A DNA stretch of 64,000 nt from positions 2,914,001-2,978,000 of the forward strand of contig CP074402.1 in NCBI GenBank assembly GCA_018388625.1. The letters are read 5' to 3'. The notes beneath the pieces are model-generated. The model made no database searches. It saw only the letters and a list, made by a program, of their open reading frames with translations, and was not told where the DNA came from. Both the position numbers and the translations under genes were made by a program. Shown here one piece after another: positions 17,916 through 27,157 of this stretch. Every line of letters begins with the position of its first letter. Position 1 is the stretch's first letter. Origin of the DNA: Nocardiopsis eucommiae (GTDB lineage Bacteria; Actinomycetota; Actinomycetes; Streptosporangiales; Streptosporangiaceae).

Positions 17916-18299
17916 CTACCCGGACACCGGCTCGGGAGCGGTCACCGGACCACGCCGGTACCGCCTCCACACGGCTCCGGCGTAGGCGCAGGCGACGATG
18001 CCCGCGATCACGAACCGCGAGGTCATCAGATGCTCCTCCGGGTAGAGGACACCGGTGATGTGGAAGTCGATGAACCCGTTCTCCATCACCTCGCGGCCGG
18101 TGTGCGCACGTGACCAGTTCTCGATGTCGGTGAGGAAGCACGACCAGCCGATGACGACGATCCCCAGCGCGTAGACGGCCACCATCAGGTGCGGCCAGAA
18201 CATCCTCGGCCACTTCCACGAGAGGAAGCCGCCGAGGACGACATAGGCGAAGAACAGGTAGTGGAGGACCATCGCGGTGTGGCCGATGAGGAGGGGCAT
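17916..18299 (-). CDS. DUF2784 membrane protein
   Basis: A 127-residue protein with about four membrane helices (MVLHYLFFAYVVLGGFLSWK; LMVAVYALGIVVIGWSCFLT; SRFVIAGIVACAYAGAVW). The pattern WPHLMVAVYALGIVVIGWSC followed by LTDIEN matches DUF2784 proteins, whose function is not known. The ATG at 18299 is the only good start. It stands alone between the GNAT-like gene and the WYL regulator on the same strand. Confidence 0.82.
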   Translation of the reverse strand: MPLLIGHTAMVLHYLFFAYVVLGGFLSWKWPRMFWPHLMVAVYALGIVVIGWSCFLTDIENWSRAHTGREVMENGFIDFHITGVLYPEEHLMTSRFVIAGIVACAYAGAVWRRYRRGPVTAPEPVSG

Positions 18300-18383
18300 A
18301 CCGCGAACCTAGGCCGGGGGCGCGGCCCCGGGCATCGGTGCGCGCACCCACCCAGGGTGAGTACCCGTACTCATGCGCGCCGG

Positions 18384-19347
18384 TCAGCCCTGCGGGGCCT
18401 CGCCCATACGCGAGAGCCGTCGTCCCAGCCGGGCCATCTCCGTGCGCAGCTCCACGGGCTCCTCCACCTCCATGTCCATGTCGAGCATCGCCAGGTAGCA
18501 CGCCATGCCGACCAGGTCGTCGCTGGCGCACAGCAGCAGGCAGGAGTGCTCGTCCACCGCGTCGATGACGCCGTAGTGCGCGGCGGGGCCCGCCAGGGCG
18601 GTCTCGGCGGAGACCCCCAGGCGCACGCGCGCCTTGATCGGCCACATGTGCAGGTTCATCCGGTCGGCCAGGTACCCGGCCACCCCCGTTCGGGCGGCTC
18701 GCGCGGAGGCACCCGCGGGCCGGTGGGGGTGAGGGGGCGCATCCGGTCCAGCCGGAAGGTGCGCCAGTCGCCGCGACCGGTGTCCCAGCCCACCAGGTAC
18801 CAACGGCGCCCCCGGGAGACCAGCCGGTGCGGCTCCACGGTCCGGCGGCCCGTGGAGCCGTCGTGGCGTTCGTACTCGAAACGCAGCAGTTCGCTGTCGC
18901 GGCAGGCGGACGCCACCAGGGTGAGGGTCGCGGAGTCGACGGTGGGACCCTCACCCGGCATCGGGACGGTGAAGGTCCCCAACGCGTCCACGCGCCGACG
19001 CAACCGGGAGGGGAGCACCTGAAGGAGCTTGGTCAGGGCCCGCACCGAGGTCTCCTCGATCCCCGAGACCTCGCCCTGCGCGGCGGTCCGCAGGCCCACC
19101 GCGACCGCCACCGCCTCGTCGTCGTCCAGGAGCAGCGGCGGCAGGGCGGCGCCCGCCCCCAACTGGTAGCCGCCGCCGGTGCCCATGGTCGCCTGGATGG
19201 GATAGCCCAGGTCACGGAGGCGGTCCACGTCGCGCCGGACGGTGCGCGGGCTGACCGCGAGGCGCTCCGCCAGCTCGCCCCCGGCCAGTCCTTGCGGGTC
19301 TGGAGGAGGGAGAGGAGCTGGAGCAGCCGGGCCGATGTCGACATCAT
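18384..19347 (-). CDS. WYL-domain HTH regulator, YafY type (two frame changes)
   Basis: A regulator of about 320 residues. The N-terminal DeoR-type winged helix is MSTSARLLQLLSLLQTRKDW joined by one added base to ELAERLAVSPRTVRRDVDRL. The WYL domain (EYERHDGSTGRRTVEPHRLV then RGRRWYLVGWDTGRGDWRTF) binds ligands, often nucleic acid. The C-terminal WCX part is joined by another added base (GYLADRMNLHMWPIKARVRL). Frame changes are in the C runs at 19278-19282 and 18683-18687. Targets are unknown; such proteins often autoregulate. Confidence 0.82.
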
Positions 19348-19453
19348 GCCCAGAGTGTGTCAGAGGTGGAGGTCAGTTCCCGGCCTCCACTCGCCACCGC
19401 GCCGGAAGGGCCCGGGCCCCGGAACGGGCACGTGAGGGCCGCTTCCGCTCCGG

Positions 19454-20250
19454 TCAGGCGGAGGTCCGCGAGGGACGGTCCGGGACCAGCACGCTCAGAC
19501 AGGTCACGCAGGCCTCCAGCTTCTCGAACTCGGAGATGTCCACCGGCAGCACCCGCCAGTGGTCCGCCGCCAGCTGGTGGATCGTCTCGTGCGCGGCGGC
19601 GCTGACCAGCACGTCACGGCCCCCAGAGGCAGCACGTGCGCGCCCGGTTCCTCCAGCGCGCGGCGGATCGGTGGCAGTCCGCTGGTGTCGACCAGATCGG
19701 GCAGACCGACCAGAGTGCCGTCCGGCAGCGCGGTCACGGCCGACTTCAGGTGCAGCGCCCGCCCCAGCCGTACCCGGAGGACCTTGCGACCCAGCGGTGC
19801 CAGGTGCCGTTCCAGCTGGTCGGCGCCGTCCTCGTTGGTCCGCCCACCGATGCCCACGTACACGGTCTCCCCGACCTGCAGGACGTCGCCGCCGTCCAGG
19901 CTCCCGGGCGCCTCGATCCGGGCCACCTCCAGTCCCAGGGCGCGGACCGTGGTCTCCACCCCCGTGACCTCGCCCCGTCGCTCGGCCGCCCCCGAACGGG
20001 TCAGGACCGCCAGGTCCTCGCACACCACCACCGGGTCCTCCACGAACACCGAGTCCGGGTGTTCCGGTGCGGGGTCCACCTCGTGCACCCGCCACCCCGC
20101 CGAGGCCACCGTCTCCTGGTAGATGGTGTACTGCCGGGCCGCCAGCACCGGGTCGACCGAGGTCCTCTCGATGTGGGTGACGATGCCGTCGTCCAGCCGG
20201 GGGCTGGGTCGGCGCATCAGGGCGACCCCGTAGTACGTGTAACCGTCCAT
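19454..20250 (-). CDS. dimethylargininase (DDAH-type amidinotransferase fold), frameshifted
   Basis: An enzyme that hydrolyses N-omega-methylated arginines to citrulline and methylamines. Motifs: ERTSVDPVLAARQYTIYQE, the acid segment HPDSVFVEDPVVVCEDLAVL, GSLDGGDVLQVGETVYVGIG, and HLKSAVTALPDGTLVG (catalytic His). The C-terminal KLEACVTCLSVLV carries the nucleophilic Cys in TCLS. The frame breaks in the C run at 19620-19624; one more base gives LPLGGRDVLVSAAAHETIHQ. All catalytic residues are present, so I expect an intact enzyme. Confidence 0.85.
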
Positions 20251-20393
20251 GCGACCTCCAGGGAAGAAGGGGAAGGGGGCCGGGCTCCGACGAGCGAAGC
20301 CGCAGCGTATCGCGACTCCCTACCCCGATTCGCGGACCGGCACGCGGGGCGAACGGCTTGTCCGTGGGCACGGGTCGGGGCAGGGTGGGACGT

Positions 20394-21515
20394 ATGGACG
20401 TGATCGTTGTCGGTGGCGGGATCGTGGGAGCCAGCGCGGCCTTCCACCTGACGAAGAAGGGCGTGTCCACGGCGTTGGTGGACGCCTCCCACCTGGGACA
20501 GGCCTCGGCGGCCGGATCGGGGATCGTGTTCCCGTGGCCGTTCCCCTGGGACGCGCCACCGGTGTGGGACTTCAAGGCCCGCGCGGCCGCGCACTACCCG
20601 GAACTCATGGCCGAGCTGGCCGAGGACGGCCAGGTCACCGGGTACGAGGTGGTCGGCGGGATGTCCGTGGACCGTGAGGGCGGTGACGCGGGGTTCGAGC
20701 TCCTGCGCACGCTCTCCGAGCGTCCCGAGTTCGCCACGATGGGACGGGTGGAGCGACTGGCCGAGGGGGAGCCCCGGCGCCACTTCCCGCTGCTGCCCGA
20801 ACCCTACGCGGGCGTGCGCGTCGAGGGGATGGCCCGGACCGACGGACGCCGGGCACGGTCCGCCCTGTTCAACGCGGCCGGGGAACGCGGTCTGCGCTAC
20901 TACAAGGGCGACTCGCGGCTGCTGTGGAACGGTCACCGCGTCACCGGCGTACGGGTGGGCGCGGAGGACCTGGAGGCGCCGACGGTGATCGTGGCGGCCG
21001 GGGCGTGGTCGGCGGGACTGCTGTCGGTGGCCGGGGTGGAGCTGGGGGTGCACCCGGCACGGGGCCAGATGACCCACTTCGCGCTCCCGGGCCGGGACAC
21101 GCGTGCCTGGCCGGTGGTGCGGTTCGGTGAACGCGACTACTACGTGAGCGCCTTCGCCCCCGACCGGGTGGTCACGGGAGGCACTTCCGAGCCGGAGGCG
21201 GGTTTCGACCGCAGGGTGACGGCCGGAGGCCTGGCGCACAACCTGTCCACCGCGTTGGAGCTGCTGCCGGAGCTGGCCGATGCCAGCGTGGTCGAGACCC
21301 GTGTGGGGTTCCGGCCCGTCACCCACGACGGCCAGCAGCTGCTCGGCCCCGTCGAACGGCTGCCCGGCGTGCTGGTGGCCACGGGGTTGGGTTCGCAGGG
21401 GCTCACCTTCGGCCCGTTCCAGGGGTGGTCGCCGCCCGGTTGGCGATGGGGAGGACCCCGGGGTGGACCTGTCCGCGTTCGTTCCGGACCGCGACCAGAC
21501 CCCTCCGTGGTCTGA
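20394..21515 (+). CDS. FAD-dependent amino-acid oxidase-like oxidoreductase (frameshifted)
   Basis: A D-amino-acid-oxidase-family flavoenzyme. The FAD dinucleotide motif is MDVIVVGGGIVGASAAFHLT, followed by ASHLGQASAAGSGIVFPWPF. The C-terminal FAD-binding part is ETRVGFRPVTHDGQQLLGPV then ATGLGSQGLTFGPFQG. The frame breaks at the GGGG runs 21422-21425 and 21448-21451; two added bases give VVAARLAMGEDPGVDLSAF, normal for the family. A third undercall near 21500 would return to the annotated stop, so the exact end is uncertain. Substrate unknown. The ATG at 20394 starts the Rossmann fold directly. Confidence 0.82.
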   Translation: MDVIVVGGGIVGASAAFHLTKKGVSTALVDASHLGQASAAGSGIVFPWPFPWDAPPVWDFKARAAAHYPELMAELAEDGQVTGYEVVGGMSVDREGGDAGFELLRTLSERPEFATMGRVERLAEGEPRRHFPLLPEPYAGVRVEGMARTDGRRARSALFNAAGERGLRYYKGDSRLLWNGHRVTGVRVGAEDLEAPTVIVAAGAWSAGLLSVAGVELGVHPARGQMTHFALPGRDTRAWPVVRFGERDYYVSAFAPDRVVTGGTSEPEAGFDRRVTAGGLAHNLSTALELLPELADASVVETRVGFRPVTHDGQQLLGPVERLPGVLVATGLGSQGLTFGPFQGWSPPGWRWGGPRGGPVRVRSGPRPDPSVV

Positions 21516-21575
21516 GCCGGTGGGAGCGCGCGGGAGCGGAGAGACTCCTCCCGCCGCGCCCCCACCGGACCCCCT

Positions 21576-22648
21576 TCAGGCGTTGGGCGGCAGCTCGGTT
21601 CCCGCGCCCCGCTGGCGGGTCCGCAGCAGGTCGTGGCGCTCACCCGGGAGGGTCGGCTCGCCCGCGCCCTGCACCTCGAAGCCCGCGTCCGCGATCATCT
21701 CCAGGTCGTCCCCGCCCGCCTGGCCCTCACTGGTGAGGTAGTCACCCAGGAAGATCGAGTTGGCGATGTGCAGCGCGAGGGGCTGGAGGGAGCGCAGGTG
21801 GATCTCGCGCCCGCCGGCCAGCCGGACCTCCACGTCGGGGAAGACGAACCGGGTGGCGGCCAGGACGCGCAGGCAGCGCTGCGGGGTCAGCTCCCAGGTG
21901 CCCTCCAACGGCGTGCCGTCGAACGGCATGAGGAAGTTGACCGGAACCGAGTCCGGGCCCAGGTCGCGCAGGGCGAACAGGGCGTCGACGAGATCGTCGT
22001 CGGTTTCCCCATGCCCGCGATCAGCCCCGAGCAGGGGGACAGTCCGGCGTGCTTGGCCCGTTCGACCGTGTCGACACGGTCGGCGAACTCGTGTGTGGTG
22101 CAGATGTCGGAGTAGCGCTCCTCCGAGGTGTTGAGGTTGTGATTGTAGGCGTCGACCCCGGCCTCGCGGAGCTGGTCCGCCTGGCCTTCGGAGAGCAGCC
22201 CCAGGCAGGCGCACACCTCCACTCCGGGGTGCTCCTCCTTGATCCCGGCCACCGCCGGGGCGAGACGGGCCACGTCGCGGTCGGTGGGGCCGCGCCCGCT
22301 CGCGACCAGGCACACGCGGCTGGCCCCGGCCTTCACACCGTGTGAGACCACCTCACGGGTCTCGTCCGGCTTGAGCCAGGTGTACTTGACGATCTCGGCC
22401 CGCGACCCAAGGCGCTGGGAGCAGTAGAAGCAGTCCTCGGGGCACAGGCCACTCTTCATGTTCACGAGGTAGTTGAGCTTGACCCGGCGGTCGAAGTAGC
22501 GACGACGGACCCGGGAGGCCGCGGCGAGCAGGTCCATCAGGTCGTCGTCGGAGCTGGTCAGCACCGCGAGGAGTTCGTCACGGGTGGGGGTCTCGCGGCG
22601 CAGGGCCTTCTCGGACAGTGTGTGGAGGCAAGCGTGGAAAGTCGTCAC
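21576..22648 (-). CDS. bioB: biotin synthase (radical SAM), frameshifted
   Basis: BioB inserts sulfur into dethiobiotin to form biotin, using a 4Fe-4S cluster with SAM and a 2Fe-2S cluster as sulfur source. The radical-SAM motif is [19 protein letters not shown] (CxxxCxxC). Further matches are [37 protein letters not shown] and, after the frame change, [20 protein letters not shown] and [20 protein letters not shown]. The frame breaks in the C run at 22007-22010. I chose the GTG at 22648 ([20 protein letters not shown]). No other biotin genes lie nearby. Confidence 0.93.
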
Positions 22649-22734
22649 GGGCACGATCCTGGGGGTGGCGGCGGGTCCGCGCAGTGCCGGAACCCGCCAA
22701 GAAACCGGTCGATGTCTTGTGTGTCGACGCGGGT

Positions 22735-23219
22735 TCACCGGTCAGGGGCGTGCATCACCGACCGCCACGGGGCCGGTCCACCGGCCCATGGGCGGCAGGG
22801 GTCGTCCGCGACCGCGAGCGGGGTGAATCCGGCGGCGCGGAAGAACGCCAGCCTTCCCGCCACCCCTCGCCGCCCTCGGGAAGGAGGAAGACCCACCGGA
22901 CCCCGGCCTGGCGCGCCTCCTCCACGAACCGGTCCAACAGGGCGCACCCGATCCCGCGCCTGCGCCAGTCGGGGTCCACGACGACCGCGAGCACGTACCC
23001 GTGGGGCGGGGGCGTGGGTGCCCCCGGGCCCGTGTGGGCCCAGTCGAGCACGGCCTCCAGCCATCCGACCACCCGACCGTCCTCCTCCGCGACGAGGACC
23101 ACCATCCCGGGAGGCAGCAACTGCTCCGGATAGCCCTTCGTGTCGAAATGCGGCGCGGCCCGGATCATGAGGTCGCTGATCGCGGGGCCGTCGTCACCGG
23201 TGGCGTTCCGGACCGTCAT
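22735..23219 (-). CDS. GNAT-family N-acetyltransferase (frameshifted)
   Basis: A protein of about 160 residues with a classic GNAT acetyl-CoA loop: [20 protein letters not shown] (RRRGIG matching Q/RxxGxG). It begins [20 protein letters not shown]. The frame breaks in the C run at 22863-22866; one more base restores GEGWREGRRGVAG-like sequence leading to [19 protein letters not shown], the usual C-terminal strand of the fold. The substrate is unknown. It lies upstream of bioB on the same strand with an 86-base gap. Confidence 0.78.
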
Positions 23220-23565
23220 TCACCCAGCGTAATGGAGAGAGCCTTCAGTGTCCCGCCGCATTCCCCTGTGTGCTCTCCGGATCGGCGTTCGCGTCCGGAA
23301 AGTCCATTTACCGTTCCCTCACGAACAGTCGCCCTCACGGAACCGCGTACCGGGCCTTTCCTCCGGTTCCTCCTATCCGCGAAGAACGACGTGTGCGCGA
23401 CCCGAGGGTGAACTCTCCGGAGGGATCTCCGGTCGGGGCGCTCGTTTTCTCGGACATCTCTGGAGGAAGGCAGAAAAACGATCCGGTTTCGTGATCGCAG
23501 CCCTTTCCGTGGGTATCGAGCCTCCGTAGTTCTCGCACCCCCGCTCCCGCGAGGAAAGGACCCCC
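23220..23565. other. 346-bp intergenic leader before the M23 peptidase gene
   Basis: No credible ORF. The last 110 bases contain complementary GGAGG (about 23,461) and CCTCC (about 23,520) segments that could pair over a loop, and the gene's GAGGAAAGGA ribosome site. Long structured leaders, including c-di-AMP riboswitches, often precede cell-wall hydrolase genes in actinobacteria. I could not match the conserved riboswitch core here. Confidence 0.35.
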
Positions 23566-24114
23566 ATGAAGATCCCCTGTTTCGGCGCCCCGTTCCGGCG
23601 TCTGAGCATCCTTCTGGCCACGGCCCTGTTCACCGCCGTGCTCGTACCGGTGAGCGCGGTGTCGGCCGAACAGGCCGTCGCCGCGGTCAACCTGCGCACA
23701 CCCTTCGACTGCGGCCAGGTCTGGAACGCCAACACCCGGACCAACCACAACCCGCAGCTCTCGGTCGACTTCCAGCGTTCGAACGCCCTGAACCAGAACG
23801 TGCGCTCCAGCGCCGCCGGAACCGTGACCACGGTCGCGGACCGGGGGAACACCAGCTACGGCAAGTACATCGTCATCGACCACGGCAGCGGCGTCACCAC
23901 CCTCTACGCGCACCTGAACTCACAGTCGGTCTCGGTGGGCACCAGGGTCAGCACCGGCACCGTCATCGGCAAGGTCGGCAGCACCGGCGGCTCGACCGGC
24001 CCGCACCTGCACTACGAACAGCGCGTCAACGGCACCGTCGTTCGCGCGGTGCTCAACGGTGTGTCGATCCGGTACTTCGGCAACACCACCATCACCAGCA
24101 GCACCGGCTGCTGA
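23566..24114 (+). CDS. secreted M23-family peptidase (LytM-like)
   Basis: A 182-residue exported zinc endopeptidase that probably cleaves peptidoglycan cross-bridges. A signal peptide covers about residues 1-35 ([20 protein letters not shown] then AVSA). The catalytic domain has the HxxxxxxxD-type first ligand pair in [10 protein letters not shown], the [16 protein letters not shown] segment, and the final HLHYE (HxH). It is small, with no extra binding domain, as are many actinobacterial secreted M23 proteins. The ATG follows GAGGAAAGGACCCCC. The gene is free of frame changes. Confidence 0.9.
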   Translation: MKIPCFGAPFRRLSILLATALFTAVLVPVSAVSAEQAVAAVNLRTPFDCGQVWNANTRTNHNPQLSVDFQRSNALNQNVRSSAAGTVTTVADRGNTSYGKYIVIDHGSGVTTLYAHLNSQSVSVGTRVSTGTVIGKVGSTGGSTGPHLHYEQRVNGTVVRAVLNGVSIRYFGNTTITSSTGC

Positions 24115-24131
24115 CACCTCACGGTTCACGC

Positions 24132-24160
24132 GCGGCGCGGGTCCTCGGGGCCCGCGCCGC
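24132..24160 (+). terminator. GC-rich terminator hairpin after M23 gene
   Basis: Perfect 10-bp stem GCGGCGCGGG / CCCGCGCCGC with a nine-base loop, 18 bases after the peptidase stop. No U-run follows, as is usual for high-GC terminators. Confidence 0.6.
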
Positions 24161-24428
24161 CGTCACTCCTCCACTCGTGTGGCCCGGACCAGCCACTGAC
24201 CCGCGACGCCGCACACCCGGCGTCCCCGCTCCGGGCGCGGGGTGGTTCGAGCCGCTCACGCCACCACGACGCGACCCCTGGTCGTGAAGCCTTTCCAGGG
24301 GCGGGCGTTGGCTGGGCGAAGACGGGGTCAAGTTCCGTCGCGCGGCGTTTACGGTGTCACCTCGTCGGTCATGGCGAGGCAGGACGGACAGTCACTCGAC
24401 ACGACCTGAACCCGACGGGGAGTTCGAC

Positions 24429-24904
24429 ATGACCGATCACGAGCAGGACGCCAAGGACCGACTCCTGGAACAGGACCGCACCGATTCCCAGGGCCCGCTG
24501 ACCACCGAGACCGGTGTGCGGGTCGAGGACACCGACAACTCACTCAGCGTGGGAGAGCGCGGTCCCACACTCCTGGAGGACTTCCACGCCCGGGAGAAGA
24601 TCACCCACTTCGACCACGAACGCATCCCCGAACGCGTCGTGCACGCGAGGGCGCGGGGGCCTACGGCCACTTCACGCCCTATGAGGACCTCTCCGAGCTG
24701 ACCGCCGCACACTTCCTCAGCGGGCCCGACGTCACCACCCCCGTGTTCGTCCGCTTCTCCACCGTGGCCGGGTCACGGGGCTCGGCGGACACGGTGCGCG
24801 ACGTGCGGGGCTTCGCCGTCAAGTTCTACACCGAACAGGGCAACTACGACCTCGTCGGCAACAACATGCCCGTCTTCTTCATCCAGGACGGTATGAATAG
24901 ATAG
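24429..24904 (+). pseudogene. katE: KatE-type catalase, 5' fragment cut by prophage (katE')
   Basis: The N-terminal part (about 157 residues) of a large-subunit, HPII-like haem catalase, which destroys hydrogen peroxide. The pattern [39 protein letters not shown] (distal catalytic His in VVHARG), [20 protein letters not shown] and [12 protein letters not shown] (catalytic Asn) is unmistakable. After IQDG the reading changes to MNR and a stop at 24902-24904 inside phage DNA. The haem-ligand Tyr and C-terminal domain are lost. Separately, the GGG run at 24649-24651 is one base short ([17 protein letters not shown]), a likely sequencing error. The 3' part should lie beyond attR, outside the window. 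Confidence 0.9.
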
Positions 24905-24933
24905 TACCGCACTTTTGCGGCTACCATAAGCCC
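24885..24933. other. left prophage-host junction (attL region)
   Basis: Catalase coding sequence stops matching its family just after codons for IQDG (about 24,892). From there to the integrase ATG (24934) the DNA is phage-like and contains the small inverted repeat CCGCA-CTTT-TGCGG at about 24,907-24,920. Serine integrases recombine at short sites directly next to their gene, which fits. The crossover dinucleotide cannot be located without attR or an empty site. Confidence 0.7.
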
Positions 24934-26482
24934 ATGGCGATAGAACCCCCATCCTCCCGTGCACTGGACTTGATGTCCGGCCGCGCCTGGCTATACGCCC
25001 GCGTCAGCAAGGACCTGCGCGAAGGCTCCTCCTGCGACCAGCAGCTCACGATCGGCCGACGCGACTGCGAACGCGAGGGCGTGCCCATCGTCGGCGAGTA
25101 CCGGGACGACGACATCTCCGCCTCCCAGTACGCCAAAAGGGCCCGCGCTGACTGGGACCGGCTCATGGAGGACCTCAGGCGGGACGCACAGCCGGGAGAC
25201 CGCCTGTGGGGGTGGGAGATCAGCCGTCTCGCCCGCGAGCGCGGCACCTGGTCCCAGACCGTTCGCCTGCTTCAGGACCTGGGGATGTTCCTGTGGGTCG
25301 GGGGAAGATCTACGACCCGCAGAACTCGCAGGACATGTTCTTCTTGGACATCATGCTCGCCAAAGCTGTCGCGGAGGTGGGGGACACTCGCCAGCGCATC
25401 CTCCGGGACGTGGCCGCGCGGGCCGAGGCCGGCGGCGCGTCTGGCAGGCCCGGGTATGGGTTCGAGCACGTCTACGACCCGAAGACGGGCGCGTTCCTGG
25501 AGCGGCGGCCCAAGCCTGATGAGGCGGAGATTCTCGCGGAGATGGCCGATCGGCTTCTCGCGGGGGACGGCCTAGAAACCATCGCTCGGGACCTGAACGG
25601 CCGTAAGGTTCCCAACTCGATCCAGTACATCGCCGGCCAGCGGATGCCTGACGGCAAGACGTCGCGCGGGTGGACGGCGGCGACCATCCGCAGCATGCTC
25701 ATGCGGTCCTCGATCATGGGCAAGCGCTCCTGGAAGGGGCGACTCATCGCTGAGGGCGGGTGGGAGGGGGTCGTATCCGAGGACGACTGGCACGAGCTCC
25801 AGCGGCTCCTCAAGTCCCGGTCGGGGAAAGAACGGGACGGGCGGGCTTCCCATGAGCTGTCAGGGATCGCCACGTGCGGGGCGAAAACAGAACGCGCTGA
25901 GGGCGAGGGGAGCCGCAGCTGGTGCGGTGCGGGTGCCGAGTGTATGCGGAGCAGTCGAAGCGCGGACGGGTGTACCGGTGCCGTGGTAGGTACGCGGGGG
26001 ACACGTCCGGGCATGTGTCCCGCAAGGCCGACCTGATCGAGGAGCAGGCGACTGGTCTGCTGATGGAGCACTTTTCCCGGCCCGACGTCAAAGCTGCTCT
26101 GCTGTCGCCGCCGGACGAGGGCGGCGACGTTTCACGGGCGCGTGCGGAGGTGCAGCGGCTGGAGCGGGAGCTGGAGCAGCTCTACGAGGAGGTTCGGGCT
26201 CGACGGGTGTCGCGCCAGCTCGCGGCGGCGGACGAGGAGGGCATCCGTGCGGAGCTGAAGGCTCTGGAGGGGAGGGTGCGTCCGCGGGTGGTAGATCCGA
26301 TGCTGATCGCCTTGGCGCAGAATCCTCGGGCTGCGTGGGCGGATTGGTCTGTGGAGCAGCGCCGGAAGGCGTGGAGGGCGGCTCTGGTGCGCTTGGATGT
26401 GCTGCCTGTCGGGCGTGTGGGGCGTCGTCAGGTGTCCGTCGAGGAGTCGGTGAGAATTTCGTGGAAGGGGTTGGGCTCCTGA
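24934..26482 (+). CDS. int: large serine recombinase (phage integrase), two frame changes
   Basis: A large serine integrase of about 515 residues that integrates the phage by recombining attP with attB. The N-terminal resolvase domain has the nucleophile Ser in WLYARVSKD and later LWGWEISRLARERG. A recombinase domain (GRPGYGFEHVYDPKTGAFLE; DLNGRKVPNSIQYIAGQRMP), a zinc-ribbon region (SGIATCG; QLVRCGCRVYAEQSKRG) and a coiled coil (SRARAEVQRLERELEQLYEE) follow. The frame breaks in the G runs at 25300-25304 and 25907-25910; one added G in each gives one intact protein. It lies directly next to attL, as is usual. Confidence 0.93.
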
Positions 26483-26490
26483 CACAGCAG

Positions 26491-26516
26491 AGCCCCGGTG
26501 ACGGCCGGGGCTTTTC
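26491..26516 (+). terminator. intrinsic terminator after integrase
   Basis: Stem AGCCCCGG / CCGGGGCT with a six-base loop followed by TTTT (26512-26515), starting eight bases after the integrase stop. This is a canonical Rho-independent terminator. Confidence 0.85.
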
Positions 26517-26573
26517 TGTGCGGGGATTGTGGCGCCCCGGGGGAAGAGGTCGGGGCTGCCGCGAGGTGAGGCT

Positions 26574-26936
26574 TTAGATCTGCTTGGTCCACGGGGTCCG
26601 CATGGAGCGCGGGATGTAGTGGTCGAAGCACTTGATGTCCAGCATGGCTGGGTGCCGTGTTTGGAGGTAGTTCACGGGGTTGGCGTGGAAAGCGCGGAGG
26701 TCGATCGCTTCGGTGGCGAACGGGATGACCCAGGAGCCGAGCTCCAAGGTGGGGTCGAGGGACCGCGCGAGTTCTTCGACGACTAGCGGGTTGGGGGCTC
26801 CAGTCTGGATCGAGACGAGGGTGTGTGTGTCCGTCCTGAGGACGTCAGTGACTCTGTGGTCAGGTGACAGGACGTCTCGGAGTTGCAGGTAGACGGGGCG
26901 GAATGGGTTGCTGGGTGGGTAGAGCAGTCTTTTCAA
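26574..26936 (-). CDS. orphan prophage protein in the integrase/immunity region
   Basis: A protein of about 120 residues that I do not recognise. It begins LKRLLYPPSNPFRPVYLQLR and ends YIPRSMRTPWTKQI, with no signal peptide or clear membrane helix. The middle (HTLVSIQTGAPNPLVVEELA) looks like a compact mixed alpha/beta domain. I chose the TTG at 26936, eight bases after GGGGAG; the frame is open to 27017, but that part would cover the repeats upstream. It is transcribed against the integrase, next to the repressor, and so is probably made in the lysogen. It could serve immunity, exclusion or integrase control. Confidence 0.6.
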   Translation of the reverse strand: MKRLLYPPSNPFRPVYLQLRDVLSPDHRVTDVLRTDTHTLVSIQTGAPNPLVVEELARSLDPTLELGSWVIPFATEAIDLRAFHANPVNYLQTRHPAMLDIKCFDHYIPRSMRTPWTKQI

Positions 26937-26986
26937 CGGTGTATCTCCCCTAGATCCGAGCCGACGCCTTTGTCGGGTTCGGGTGC

Positions 26987-27157
26987 GGTCACATGTCCAA
27001 AATGTGACCTGGGTCACACACCATAACGGGTTGCCCTTAGTAGGTAAAACTCCGCATTGTGACCGAACGGGTCACCAAGAGTCGCATCGCCTATCTGGTC
27101 GGCACTCTTGGTCACAAATTCGGTCACAAAATCATCATCGGCGCCGCAGTAGGTCAC
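26987..27157. promoter_or_regulatory. cluster of eight GGTCAC half-sites
   Basis: GGTCAC or its complement GTGACC occurs eight times: 26987, 27004, 27012, 27059, 27070, 27110, 27122 and 27152. The first two form a perfect palindrome, GGTCACAT and ATGTGACC around seven bases (26987-27009). The fourth and fifth form GTGACC-N5-GGTCAC. The sixth and seventh are direct repeats of GGTCACAAA spaced 12 bp apart. The cluster fills the gap between the orphan gene's start and the repressor's end, so it probably controls the orphan gene. Confidence 0.6.

Noticed and set aside
23220..23565. c-di-AMP (ydaO) riboswitch before the M23 peptidase gene
   Set aside because: The setting is right, but the conserved core sequences and junctions could not be aligned by eye. 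A covariance-model search would decide.
405..24114. Many host genes as true pseudogenes
   Set aside because: All breaks lie in G/C runs, one base restores each, catalytic residues are kept, and phage genes show the same pattern.
24880..24934. tRNA gene as the phage attachment site
   Set aside because: No tRNA fold; the junction lies within catalase coding sequence, and the integrase is of the serine type.
26987..27157. CRISPR-like array
   Set aside because: The repeats are 6-mers in mixed orientation with irregular spacing; no cas genes.
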